Shown piece by piece: positions 37,725 to 45,857 of a stretch of DNA of 64,000 nucleotides. Numbering within the stretch: the stretch's first letter is position 1; every line of letters starts with the position of its first letter. The notes under the pieces are model-generated. The model was not told where the DNA came from. It ran no database searches and saw only the letters and a program-made list of their open reading frames with translations. The stretch lies in the NCBI GenBank assembly GCA_029245785.1, contig JAQWOR010000021.1, forward strand, positions 62,001 through 126,000, in the 5' to 3' direction. Position numbers and translations under genes: made by a program. This stretch comes from Polaribacter sp. GTDB taxonomy: Bacteria > Bacteroidota > Bacteroidia > Flavobacteriales > Flavobacteriaceae.

Positions 37725-37802
37725 TTGTCATTCCTGCGAAGGCAGGAATCTTATTATTTTTATCTTATTCTTTCTGGATTCCTACCTTCGCAGGAATGAC
37801 AA
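37725..37802. repeat. Inverted repeat with TTGTCATTCC ends
   Basis: Twenty-six-base arms (37725-37750 and 37777-37802) are inverted with one mismatch. Each arm carries a TTCCTGC/GCAGGAA type mini-palindrome. It fills the gap between argE and argH and is the same family as 16755-16833. Confidence 0.85.
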
Positions 37803-37806
37803 CGTG

Positions 37807-38877
37807 TTAAACAATTACACGATTCAACAAGTCAATATAAATGTTGATTCCTTCTTCTATCTCATTGATGTATATAAACTCATCTGCTGAATGTGAACGC
37901 GTGCTATCTCCTGGGCCTAATTTTAAAGACGGACACGACAAGCATGCTTGATCAGACAAGGTTGGCGAACCATAGGCACTTCTTCCGATGTCAATTCCTG
38001 CTTTTACAAGCTCGTGATCTATTGGAATTGACGATGAATTTAATTTTAAACCTCTTGGTACAATACGATCACAAGGTGCGTTATTGATTAATAACTCTGC
38101 AATTTCATTGTTTGAATACTTGTCATTAACTCGTACATCGACAACCAAGGCTACCTCTGCCGGAACCGCGTTGTGTTGCTTTCCTGCATTGATTTGTGTA
38201 ACAGTCATTTTAACATCTCCTAAAGCTTCTGAGCTCTTTTTAAATTGAAAATCTCGGAACCATTTCAACACATTAATCGTATTGTAGATAGCATTGTCAT
38301 CATTCGGATGTGCTGCATGACCTGGTGTACCTTTTACAACGGCATCAAAAACGACCAAACCTTTTTCTGCAACGGCCAAATGCATCAATGTTGGTTCGCC
38401 AACAATCGCAACATCAATCTTCGGAATCACAGACAACATGCTATTCAATCCATTTTCTCCACTGCTTTCTTCTTCAGCAGAAGCCACCAACACTAAATTG
38501 TACTTTAAATTTTTATGCTGATAAAAATGGGCAAATGTGGCTGTTAATGACACCAAACATCCTCCAGCATCATTGCTTCCCAAAACAAATAATTTTCCAT
38601 CTTCTACAATGGCTTTAAAAGGGTCTTTTGTATAGCCATTATTTGGTTTTACGGTATCATGGTGTGAATTGAGTAACAACGTTGGTTTACTATTGTCAAA
38701 ATGCTTGTTGACTGCCCATACATTGTTTTCTGTTCTCTGAAAAGAAATATCATGTTGTTCAAGCCAATTTTCTATAAGAGCTGCTGTTTGCTCTTCTTCG
38801 GATGAAAATGAAGGAGTTTCTATCAAATTTTTTAATAGCGTTATCGCTTCAAGAGTTAATTGTTTTTGTGTTTTCAT
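37807..38877 (-). CDS. argE: Acyl-ornithine/citrulline deacylase, M20 family (ArgE-like)
   Basis: This 356-residue M20 amidohydrolase has zinc motifs LNSHHDTVKPN (about 73-83), GSNDAGGCL (about 98-106) and ASAEEESSGENG (about 131-142), plus a central dimerisation domain (GTPGHAAHPND). In Bacteroidetes the substrate is probably N-acetyl- or N-succinyl-citrulline, since the carbamoyltransferase here is of the acylornithine type. Its start overlaps the argB stop by one base. Confidence 0.9.
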   Translation of the reverse strand: MKTQKQLTLEAITLLKNLIETPSFSSEEEQTAALIENWLEQHDISFQRTENNVWAVNKHFDNSKPTLLLNSHHDTVKPNNGYTKDPFKAIVEDGKLFVLGSNDAGGCLVSLTATFAHFYQHKNLKYNLVLVASAEEESSGENGLNSMLSVIPKIDVAIVGEPTLMHLAVAEKGLVVFDAVVKGTPGHAAHPNDDNAIYNTINVLKWFRDFQFKKSSEALGDVKMTVTQINAGKQHNAVPAEVALVVDVRVNDKYSNNEIAELLINNAPCDRIVPRGLKLNSSSIPIDHELVKAGIDIGRSAYGSPTLSDQACLSCPSLKLGPGDSTRSHSADEFIYINEIEEGINIYIDLLNRVIV

Positions 38878-39653
38878 TAGGCTTGTATTGTGGTGTGTTT
38901 TGGATTAGGATTAAAAAGCATGTCTGGTTTTCCAATACATACTTTTTGTACATGATGTGCTATTGCATAAAAGCAATTGGCTAATTTTGGCAGCATTCCG
39001 TCTGCAATAATTCCGTCTGCCACCAATGTTTTGTATGTGCTTGTATTGATGTTTTCTATGACTGAATCCGCCTTGTTGATATCTTTTAAAACACCGTTTT
39101 TTTCAAAACAATAGTACAGTTCTACGTTGTATTTCTTTGCAAATCCAATGGCTAATTCTGATGCAATAGTATCCGCATTTGTGTTTAACAATTGCCCGTT
39201 TTTATCATGGGTAATGGCGCAAAAAACAGGCGTTATATTGCCTTTCAGCAACACATCAATAGTTTGTGTCTGTACGGTTACTACATCGCCTACAAAACCA
39301 AAATCAATGGTGTTTATTGGGCGCTTCTCAGACACAATGCTATTTCCGTCTGCTCCTGTAAACCCAATAGAATTACATTGGTGCGTTTGTAATTTGGCTA
39401 CCATATTTTTATTGATTTTTCCTGCATATACCATCGTAATAATCTCTAAAGTAGCTGCATCAGTAATCCGTCTTCCGTCAATCATTTTTACAGGAACGTT
39501 CATTTGAGCAGCCAATTGAGTTGCCAATTTCCCTCCTCCATGAACCAATATTTTTTTCCCTTTTATTTTTGAAAAATTGTGTAAAAAAGCGTTCAAAGTG
39601 ATTTGATCATCGATAATATTACCTCCTATTTTTATAATTTTTAGTGTTTCCAT
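38877..39653 (-). CDS. argB: Acetylglutamate kinase
   Basis: This 258-residue amino acid kinase starts with KIIKIGGNIIDD and has HGGGKLATQLAAQM (about 37-50) for substrate binding. The N-terminal helix that marks arginine-sensitive hexameric forms is absent, so it may not be feedback inhibited. In this lineage the substrate may be the succinyl rather than the acetyl derivative. It is in the operon with a 2-base gap to argF'. Confidence 0.93.
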   Translation of the reverse strand: METLKIIKIGGNIIDDQITLNAFLHNFSKIKGKKILVHGGGKLATQLAAQMNVPVKMIDGRRITDAATLEIITMVYAGKINKNMVAKLQTHQCNSIGFTGADGNSIVSEKRPINTIDFGFVGDVVTVQTQTIDVLLKGNITPVFCAITHDKNGQLLNTNADTIASELAIGFAKKYNVELYYCFEKNGVLKDINKADSVIENINTSTYKTLVADGIIADGMLPKLANCFYAIAHHVQKVCIGKPDMLFNPNPKHTTIQA

Positions 39654-39655
39654 AA

Positions 39656-40591
39656 CTAGTTATTTTCTAACAATTTTTTTAACACAATTTGTGCTGCAAA
39701 GGTTCTATTACTTGCTTGCTGAATTACCACAGACTGTTCACTATCTAACACCGCATCTTCAACAACAACATTTCTTCGCACAGGCAAACAATGCATAAAT
39801 TTAGCAGTCCCTAATTTTTCTTTCGTCAGCATCCAATTTGCATCTTCGCTTATTACTTTTCCATAATCAGTGTAGTTGCTCCAGTTTTTTACATAAACAA
39901 AATCAGCTTCTTTTAACGCCTTTTCTTGATCGTAATCAATGGGTATGTTTTTGGTAATTTCTGAATTCAATTCATAGCCTTTTGGGTGTGTAATGCTAAA
40001 ATCAACATCCAACAATTGCATCATTTCTACAAATGAATTGGCAACTGCCTGTGGCAATGCCTTAGGATGTGGTGCCCAAGACAACACCACCTTTGGTTGT
40101 TTCTTGGTCTTTAGTTCTTCAATGGTAATGGCATCTGTTAACGCTTGCAGCGGATGTGCTGTTGAACTTTCCATATTTACAATAGGAACCGTTGCGTATT
40201 TTACAAAGCTGTTGAGCACAAATTCAGAGGCATCTTTTTCTTTATCTTTCAATGTTGGAAATGCTCTTACGGCAATAATGTTTGCGTATTCTGAAATTAC
40301 TTGTGTGGCTTCTTTAATATGTTCTGTGGTCTTACAATTCATAATCGTTCCGTCTTCGAATTCCAAATTCCAAGCATCATTTACATTCAATATCATAACT
40401 TCCATTCCCAAATTTTTTGCCGCTTTTTCTGTGCTCAACCGAGTCCGTAAACTCGAATTAAAAAACAACATAACCAAGGTTTTGTGCTGTCCCAATTTTT
40501 CAAATTGAAAAGGGTTTTTCTTTAACTGAATCGCTTTCTGAATCATTTCAGAAAGGTTTACAATATCTTTTATGGTGGTGTATTTTTTCAT
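39656..40591 (-). CDS. argF': N-acetyl/N-succinyl-ornithine carbamoyltransferase
   Basis: This 311-residue transcarbamylase has the carbamoyl-phosphate motif NSSLRTRLSTEKA (about 45-57) rather than the STRTR of ornithine carbamoyltransferases, and the late HCLPVRRN. Both mark the acylornithine-specific branch (SOTCase of Bacteroides fragilis, AOTCase of Xanthomonas). The residue that sets acetyl versus succinyl preference, as I recall Pro in the former and Glu in the latter just before an EH pair, is Thr89 here (KTTEH). Specificity is therefore open. Confidence 0.9.
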   Translation of the reverse strand: MKKYTTIKDIVNLSEMIQKAIQLKKNPFQFEKLGQHKTLVMLFFNSSLRTRLSTEKAAKNLGMEVMILNVNDAWNLEFEDGTIMNCKTTEHIKEATQVISEYANIIAVRAFPTLKDKEKDASEFVLNSFVKYATVPIVNMESSTAHPLQALTDAITIEELKTKKQPKVVLSWAPHPKALPQAVANSFVEMMQLLDVDFSITHPKGYELNSEITKNIPIDYDQEKALKEADFVYVKNWSNYTDYGKVISEDANWMLTKEKLGTAKFMHCLPVRRNVVVEDAVLDSEQSVVIQQASNRTFAAQIVLKKLLENN

Positions 40592-40592
40592 T

Positions 40593-41717
40593 TTATAATT
40601 CTTTTTTTAAAGCTTCAAAGAACATATCAATGTGTTTTTTCTGAACAATTAACGGCGGAAGAATTCTTAATAAATTCGGATTCTTTGCGCTTCCAGTAAA
40701 AATATGATGTTTGAAAATGAGCTTTTTTCTCAACGCTCCAATTGGAAAATCAAATTCCAATCCCAACATCAACCCTCTTCCTTTGATCGATTTTATGTTC
40801 GAAATAGCGGCTGCTTTTTCTTCAAAATATTGAGAGAGTTTTTTAACATTTTGCAGCAAGCTCTCTTCTTCTATCACTTTTAAAACTGCCAGTGAAGCAG
40901 CACAAGCCAAGTGATTTCCTCCAAACGTAGTTCCTAATAAACCAAAAGAAGCTTTGATGGCTGGATGAATAAAAATTCCTCCAATTGGAAAACCATTCCC
41001 CATCCCTTTTGCCATTGAAATAACGTCTGGCGTAATGTTGTGTTTTTGAAAAGCAAAGAAATCGCCTGTTCTCCCAAAACCAGATTGCACCTCATCAGCA
41101 ATTAACAGCGTGTGGTATTTTTTACACAGTTGTTCTAAACCTTGGTAAAATGCAGTGGTACTTTCATCCAGTCCGCCAACACCTTGAATCACTTCAATAA
41201 TTACAGCACAAATATCCTTTTTTTCAAGGGCGTTTTCTACAGCAACTAAATCTCCCAATTCCACAAACTCAACTTCTTGTTGTGCATTTATTGGAGCTAC
41301 AATTTTTGGATTGTCTGTGGCTGCAACAGCTGCAGATGTTCGTCCGTGAAAAGAATTTTTAAAGGCGAGAACTTTCTTTTTACCTGTATGAAATGACGCC
41401 AGTTTTAAGGCATTTTCATTGGCTTCTGCCCCTGAGTTACATAAAAACAATTGATAGTCTTCACACGATGATAACTGTGTTAATTTTTGAGACAATTCAA
41501 TCTGCAATGGATTTTGAATAGCATTGCTATAAAACCCCAGTTCACTCAATTGCTCACTCACTTTTTTTACATACACTGGATGCGAATGTCCAATAGAAAT
41601 TACGGCATGTCCGCCATATAAATCCAAATACCTTATCCCTTCTTTATCAAAAACATACACGTCTTTTGCCGTTATAGGCGTAATATCAAACAAAGGATAT
41701 ACATTAAATAAACTCAT
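40593..41717 (-). CDS. argD: Class III aminotransferase (acylornithine aminotransferase)
   Basis: This 374-residue PLP enzyme has the lysine segment ISMAKGMGNGFPIGG (about 231-245), with LFLCNSGAEANENALKLA (about 90-107) and FHGRTSAAVAAT. It transfers an amino group to acylglutamate semialdehyde. The neighbouring proC raises the alternative that it also acts as ornithine aminotransferase. One base separates it from argF'. Confidence 0.92.
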   Translation of the reverse strand: MSLFNVYPLFDITPITAKDVYVFDKEGIRYLDLYGGHAVISIGHSHPVYVKKVSEQLSELGFYSNAIQNPLQIELSQKLTQLSSCEDYQLFLCNSGAEANENALKLASFHTGKKKVLAFKNSFHGRTSAAVAATDNPKIVAPINAQQEVEFVELGDLVAVENALEKKDICAVIIEVIQGVGGLDESTTAFYQGLEQLCKKYHTLLIADEVQSGFGRTGDFFAFQKHNITPDVISMAKGMGNGFPIGGIFIHPAIKASFGLLGTTFGGNHLACAASLAVLKVIEEESLLQNVKKLSQYFEEKAAAISNIKSIKGRGLMLGLEFDFPIGALRKKLIFKHHIFTGSAKNPNLLRILPPLIVQKKHIDMFFEALKKEL

Positions 41718-41733
41718 TTTTTACTTTTTTATT

Positions 41734-41811
41734 TGTCATTCTGAGCATAGCGAAGAATCTTCTTTTATCTTATAAGATTCTTCATTTCGTTAACACTCAT
41801 TCAGAATGACA
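41734..41811. repeat. Imperfect inverted repeat with TGTCATTCTGA ends
   Basis: The left arm starts TGTCATTCTGAGCATAGCGA and runs to AGAATCTT; the right arm carries AAGATTCTTC near the loop and ends TCAGAATGACA. It lies between proC and argD and overlaps nothing coding. It resembles the GTCATTC-ended repeats at 16755 and 37725 but has a different interior. Confidence 0.75.
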
Positions 41812-41812
41812 T

Positions 41813-42613
41813 TTATAATTGTTCTGTTTTAATTGTGTTAATTTTCTGAAACGAAGTCACCATCCCTTGAATTAAAGAAGAACTCAAGCCCTTGTGTTCC
41901 ATTTCATTCAACCCTTCAATGGTACAGCCTTTAGGCGTGGTTACTTTGTCAATTTCTTGCTCTGGATGATTGCCCGTTGTAATCAATAAATTAGCAGCTC
42001 CTTCACAGGTATACATGGCTAATTCTTGAGCTTCTTTAGCATCAAACCCTAATTGAATTGCTGCTTGCGTAGTAGCTCTAATCAACCGCATCCAAAATGC
42101 AATTCCACTTGCACAAACTACTGTTGCTGCTTGCATTTGATTTTCTGGAATCGCAATAGATGTTCCTAAACGATTAAAAATAGCGGTGGCAATTTTAATT
42201 CGGTTTTCTCCCTTTTTATTACTGCACAAACAAGTCATTGATTTACCAACTGCAATCGCCGTATTTGGCATTGCTCTAATCACAAATTGATCTTGACCAA
42301 CAATGGCTTCTATTTTAGAAATTGAAAAGCCTGTAATGGTTGAAATCAACACATGATTCTCTGTTAAAAAAGGAGCAATTTTTTTTAATATTGTTTCAAA
42401 ATGTGCTGGTTGAACAGCAAAAATGATGATGTCTGAATGTTGAACTGCTTGTACATTATCAGAAGTAAGCACAACATTTTTATAATCTTCAAAATCTTGA
42501 AGGGTTGTGACCGTTCTTTTTGTCAAGTACAGTGTCGTAATCGCATTGGTCGTTATCAATCCTTTTGCGATTGATTTTCCTAAATTTCCGGTTCCTATAA
42601 TGGCTATTTTCAT
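41813..42613 (-). CDS. proC: Pyrroline-5-carboxylate reductase
   Basis: This 266-residue protein has the NAD(P)-binding motif IIGTGNLGKSIAKGL (5-19) and the C-terminal helical signature region KVTTPKGCTIEGLNEME. It reduces pyrroline-5-carboxylate to proline. Its place inside the arginine cluster links proline to glutamate semialdehyde or ornithine metabolism. A 95-base gap with a repeat follows, and a 116-base gap with 8-base tandem repeats precedes it. Confidence 0.93.
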   Translation of the reverse strand: MKIAIIGTGNLGKSIAKGLITTNAITTLYLTKRTVTTLQDFEDYKNVVLTSDNVQAVQHSDIIIFAVQPAHFETILKKIAPFLTENHVLISTITGFSISKIEAIVGQDQFVIRAMPNTAIAVGKSMTCLCSNKKGENRIKIATAIFNRLGTSIAIPENQMQAATVVCASGIAFWMRLIRATTQAAIQLGFDAKEAQELAMYTCEGAANLLITTGNHPEQEIDKVTTPKGCTIEGLNEMEHKGLSSSLIQGMVTSFQKINTIKTEQL

Positions 42614-42684
42614 GTGATGTTTTTTTTAAGTTTCAGAGAGGTAAAGTTTTAAAGGTGCAGAGTTCAGACCTAGATCCTGTTTCA

Positions 42685-42731
42685 GCTTTGTTACTTTACC
42701 GCTTTGTTACTTTGTTACTTTGTTACTTTCT
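42685..42731. repeat. 8-base tandem repeat after argC
   Basis: About six units of CTTTGTTA-type sequence (two variant units with CTTTACCG) run up to and over the argC stop codon. A copy-number change here would not alter argC but could affect the argC-proC spacing. Confidence 0.8.
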
Positions 42732-43707
42732 AGAAATATGTCGCTTTTAGTTGTAGCCCTTCAGCTTCATCAAATCCAAATAGTAGATTCATATTCTGAA
42801 CTGCTTGTCCAGAATCACCTTTTAAAAGGTTGTCTATAACGCTTGTAATTAATAATTTGTTTTCGTGTTTGTATAAATGAATGATACATTTATTGGTATT
42901 TACCACTTGTTTTAAATGGATGTCTTTATCAGAAATACAGGTAAAAACAGCGTCTTTATAAAACGATGTATAGAGCGCTTTTGCGTCTTCCAAATCTCCG
43001 TCAAAATCAGTATATGCCGTTGCAAAAATTCCTCTTGAAAAATTTCCTCTGTTGGGCATAAAAACAATTTCTGAAGAAAAAGAATCTTGTAGCTGCCTAA
43101 CTGTTTGGTTGATCTCTCCTAAATGTTGATGCGCAAATGGCTTGTAATGTGAAAAATTATTATCTCTCCATGTAAAATGAGTGGTTTTAGACAATGCTGT
43201 TCCTGCTCCAGTTGCTCCAGTTACTGCATTTGCATGTACATCATTAGTCATCAAATTGTGCTGTGCCAATGGTAAAACCGCCAACTGAATAGCGGTTGCA
43301 AAACACCCTGGATTGGCAATATAACTTGCTTTTTTAATGGCTTCTTTTTGCAATTCTGGCAATCCATACACAAAAGATTTGTTGTCAAAAATAGCGTCCT
43401 CTTCCAATCTAAAATCGTTGCTTAGATCAATGATTTTAGTGTGTTCTGAAAAAGTGTTTCTCTCTAAAAAGGCTTTTGAATTTCCATGTCCTAAACACAA
43501 GAATACAACTGCCACTTCTTTGTTGATCTTATTGGCAAACAACAGGTCTGTTGTTCCTTCTAAGTCTTGATGTACATCACTAATTTTGTTTCCAGCATTC
43601 GATGTGCTGTACACAAAATTAATCGTTGCTTTTGAATGAAATAACAGTATTCTGATCAATTCTCCTGCGGTATAACCCGCGCCTCCAATGATTCCTACTT
43701 GTACCAT
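42730..43707 (-). CDS. argC: N-acetyl-gamma-glutamyl-phosphate reductase
   Basis: The 325-residue enzyme starts MVQVGIIGGAGYTAGELIRI (dinucleotide-binding), with the catalytic Cys in YIANPGCFATAIQLA (about 136-150). It reduces acylglutamyl phosphate to the semialdehyde. Its start overlaps the end of argG by 13 bases. Confidence 0.96.
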   Translation of the reverse strand: MVQVGIIGGAGYTAGELIRILLFHSKATINFVYSTSNAGNKISDVHQDLEGTTDLLFANKINKEVAVVFLCLGHGNSKAFLERNTFSEHTKIIDLSNDFRLEEDAIFDNKSFVYGLPELQKEAIKKASYIANPGCFATAIQLAVLPLAQHNLMTNDVHANAVTGATGAGTALSKTTHFTWRDNNFSHYKPFAHQHLGEINQTVRQLQDSFSSEIVFMPNRGNFSRGIFATAYTDFDGDLEDAKALYTSFYKDAVFTCISDKDIHLKQVVNTNKCIIHLYKHENKLLITSVIDNLLKGDSGQAVQNMNLLFGFDEAEGLQLKATYF

Positions 43708-44891
43708 ACTTTTCCGTTTACTTGTTGATATATTTTATTTTGATTTCCAAAAATCTTTATAAACCCTTTGGCTTCATCTGCGGTCCAACCCGTGTTTATC
43801 TCTCCATAACTTCCAAACTTCGCATTCATTAAATCGTGTTTTGAAGAAATTCCATTCAGTGTAAAATGATAGGGTTTTAAGGCAATACTAACAGTTCCTG
43901 AAACTTGACTTTGGCTGCTTTCTAAAAAGGCTTCCATATTTCGCATTACTGGATCTAAATATTGACCTTCATGCAAATGCATTCCGTAAAAACCTGCCAA
44001 ATATTCTTTGTGCTGCAATTGCCATTTGGTCAGCGTGTGTTTTTCTAATAAATGATGTGCTTTTATGATAATTAACGCAGCGGCAGCTTCAAAACCTACT
44101 CTTCCTTTGATGCCGACAATGGTATCTCCAACATGAATATCTCTTCCAATTGCATACGCAGATGCCAACTCGTTTAGTTTTTCAATATTTTTTTGAGGAC
44201 TATTTACAGTTCCATTAATCGCGATAAGCTCTCCTTTATCAAAAGTTAAAACTACTTTTTCTTCGCCTGTTTTTTCTAATTGAGATGGATATGCTTGTTC
44301 TGGCAACGGGTTTTCTGAGGTTAAGGTTTCTTCACCACCAACACTTGTTCCCCAAAGACCTTTGTTGATGGAGTACTTTGCTTTTTCCCATGACATCTCA
44401 ATTCCGTTGCTTTTTAAATACGCAATTTCTTCTTGTCTAGAAATCTGTTGATCTCTAATGGGCGTGATAATTTTTATTTCTGGAGCTAAGGTTTGAAAAA
44501 TCATATCAAAACGTACTTGGTCATTTCCTGCGCCAGTACTTCCATGAGCAATATGTGTTGCACCAATACTTTTAGCGTAGTTTACAATTTCAATGGCCTG
44601 AATAATTCTTTCAGCACTAACCGAAAGAGGATACGTATTGTTTTTTAATACATTTCCAAACACTAAATACTTGATCACCTTTTGATAAAAAGTGGCTACA
44701 GCATCAATGTTTTTATAGGTCGAGACACCCATTTTATAAGCATTCTCTTTAATAATGGTAATTTCTTTTTCGGTAAAACCTCCTGTATTTACACTCACTG
44801 CATGCACCTCAAAATTATGCTCTTTTGATAACTTCACAGCACAATATGATGTGTCTAAACCTCCGCTATATGCGATGACTAATTTTTTCAT
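43695..44891 (-). CDS. argG: Argininosuccinate synthase
   Basis: This 398-residue enzyme has the N-type ATP pyrophosphatase motif AYSGGLDTSYC (8-18). It joins citrulline and aspartate. Overlaps of 4 bases with the upstream GNAT gene and 13 with argC show translational coupling of the first three genes. Confidence 0.97.
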   Translation of the reverse strand: MKKLVIAYSGGLDTSYCAVKLSKEHNFEVHAVSVNTGGFTEKEITIIKENAYKMGVSTYKNIDAVATFYQKVIKYLVFGNVLKNNTYPLSVSAERIIQAIEIVNYAKSIGATHIAHGSTGAGNDQVRFDMIFQTLAPEIKIITPIRDQQISRQEEIAYLKSNGIEMSWEKAKYSINKGLWGTSVGGEETLTSENPLPEQAYPSQLEKTGEEKVVLTFDKGELIAINGTVNSPQKNIEKLNELASAYAIGRDIHVGDTIVGIKGRVGFEAAAALIIIKAHHLLEKHTLTKWQLQHKEYLAGFYGMHLHEGQYLDPVMRNMEAFLESSQSQVSGTVSIALKPYHFTLNGISSKHDLMNAKFGSYGEINTGWTADEAKGFIKIFGNQNKIYQQVNGKVWYK

Positions 44892-45505
44892 TTTTTTTCT
44901 TTTTTTAAGTATATAGCTTCCTTTAGTCTTTTTAATCGCTTAAAAACGGTTGCTTTTATTTTTTTATCTTCTTTTTTCTCTGTGGATATTGGATCAAATA
45001 ACATCCCTGTACACAAACACATGCTTTGTGATGTTCGTTGCAATACATCGTAATTTTTACAGGTTTGACAACCGTCCCAAAATGATTGATCGTCTGTTAA
45101 TTCTGAAAATGTAACGGGAGTATATCCCAATTGACTATTCATTTTCATAACGGCCAATCCTGTAGTAATACTAAACACTTTTGCTGTAGAAAACTTTGTT
45201 CTTGAATGCTCAAAAATTTTCGCTTTTATTTTTTTAGCCAAGCCTTTTCCTCTAAAATCTGGATGAACAATTAAGCCTGAATTGGCTACAAATTTTCCAT
45301 GTCCCCATTTTTCGATATAGCAGAAACCTGCAAATTGAGTTCCCTCTAAAGCAATGACAGCGTTCCCGTTTTCCATTTTAGAAATGACATACTCAGGTTT
45401 CCTTTTGGCAATACCAGTTCCTCGAACCTCTGCCGCTGCTGCAATAGTTTCGCAAATAATTACCGCATACATGCGATGTGACTTATTGGCAATAACAATT
45501 TCCAT
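44888..45505 (-). CDS. GNAT acetyltransferase heading the arg operon, candidate N-acylglutamate synthase
   Basis: This 205-residue GNAT protein has an acyl-CoA site around PDFRGKGLAKKIKAKI (about 85-100). The C-terminal third is unusual, with a cysteine cluster (CQTCKNYDVLQRTSQSMCLC, about 147-166) that may bind metal. No argA or argJ is visible, so as first gene of the arginine operon it is the natural candidate for N-acetyl- or N-succinyl-glutamate synthase. I recall a proposal of this kind for a Bacteroides thetaiotaomicron homologue; not verified here. Confidence 0.75.
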   Translation of the reverse strand: MEIVIANKSHRMYAVIICETIAAAAEVRGTGIAKRKPEYVISKMENGNAVIALEGTQFAGFCYIEKWGHGKFVANSGLIVHPDFRGKGLAKKIKAKIFEHSRTKFSTAKVFSITTGLAVMKMNSQLGYTPVTFSELTDDQSFWDGCQTCKNYDVLQRTSQSMCLCTGMLFDPISTEKKEDKKIKATVFKRLKRLKEAIYLKKEKK

Positions 45506-45857
45506 TGTATTGATTTTGAATTAAAATAATTGTACTGTTGAAATGTTGAAATGAAGAACCGGACTCACCTAAGTTCAAGAAAAGAAAGCACCCCTACGGG
45601 CGACGCGGGAAAAAGCGGCGTACAGAAACCTTGTTATTGTTTCCAATAACTAAAGATAAAAATGATATGAAAAATGATGTGTACAAAGTGAAAAAAAATA
45701 AAAATTACATACGAACTAATTGCTGCTTAAGTTTAGCGCAAGCGGCGCCCATTGCGAAAGCGCAATATGGGTGACGGTGTATGTATTTTATTTTTTAAAG
45801 TAATCATGAAGCAAACCTACAATTTATTTTTTAATAACAACTTGTCAATCAGTATTT
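45506..45857 (-). promoter_or_regulatory. GC-rich structured leader upstream of the arg operon
   Basis: These 352 gene-free bases hold GC-rich blocks (45590-45620, 45734-45775) unlike their AT-rich surroundings. On the minus strand there is CCCA..TTGCG-CTTT-CGCAA.TGGG (45749-45772), a GTTATTG-GAAA-CAATAAC hairpin with a GNRA-type loop (45633-45650), and CGCCC-GTAG-GGGTG followed by CTTTCTTTTC (45580-45605), which resembles a weak terminator. TATCTTTA at 45651-45658 is a near match to the -7 consensus. Confidence 0.4.
45594..45686 (-). CDS. Possible Arg-rich leader ORF of the arg operon
   Basis: A 30-codon frame with a TTG start ends VRRFFPRRP-stop, giving four CGN Arg codons in the last nine, where this genome mostly uses AGA. 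The stop lies inside the hairpin that precedes the T-rich run. It has no ATG and no ribosome-binding signal, and it conflicts with the TATCTTTA promoter guess, which lies within it. Weak candidate only. Confidence 0.25.
   Translation of the reverse strand: MYTSFFISFLSLVIGNNNKVSVRRFFPRRP

Noticed and set aside
45549..45647. 31-codon plus-strand frame beginning MKNRTHLSSRKES
   Set aside because: It lies antisense in the arg leader, has no recognisable family and no promoter; its GC-rich codons reflect the RNA-like leader sequence.
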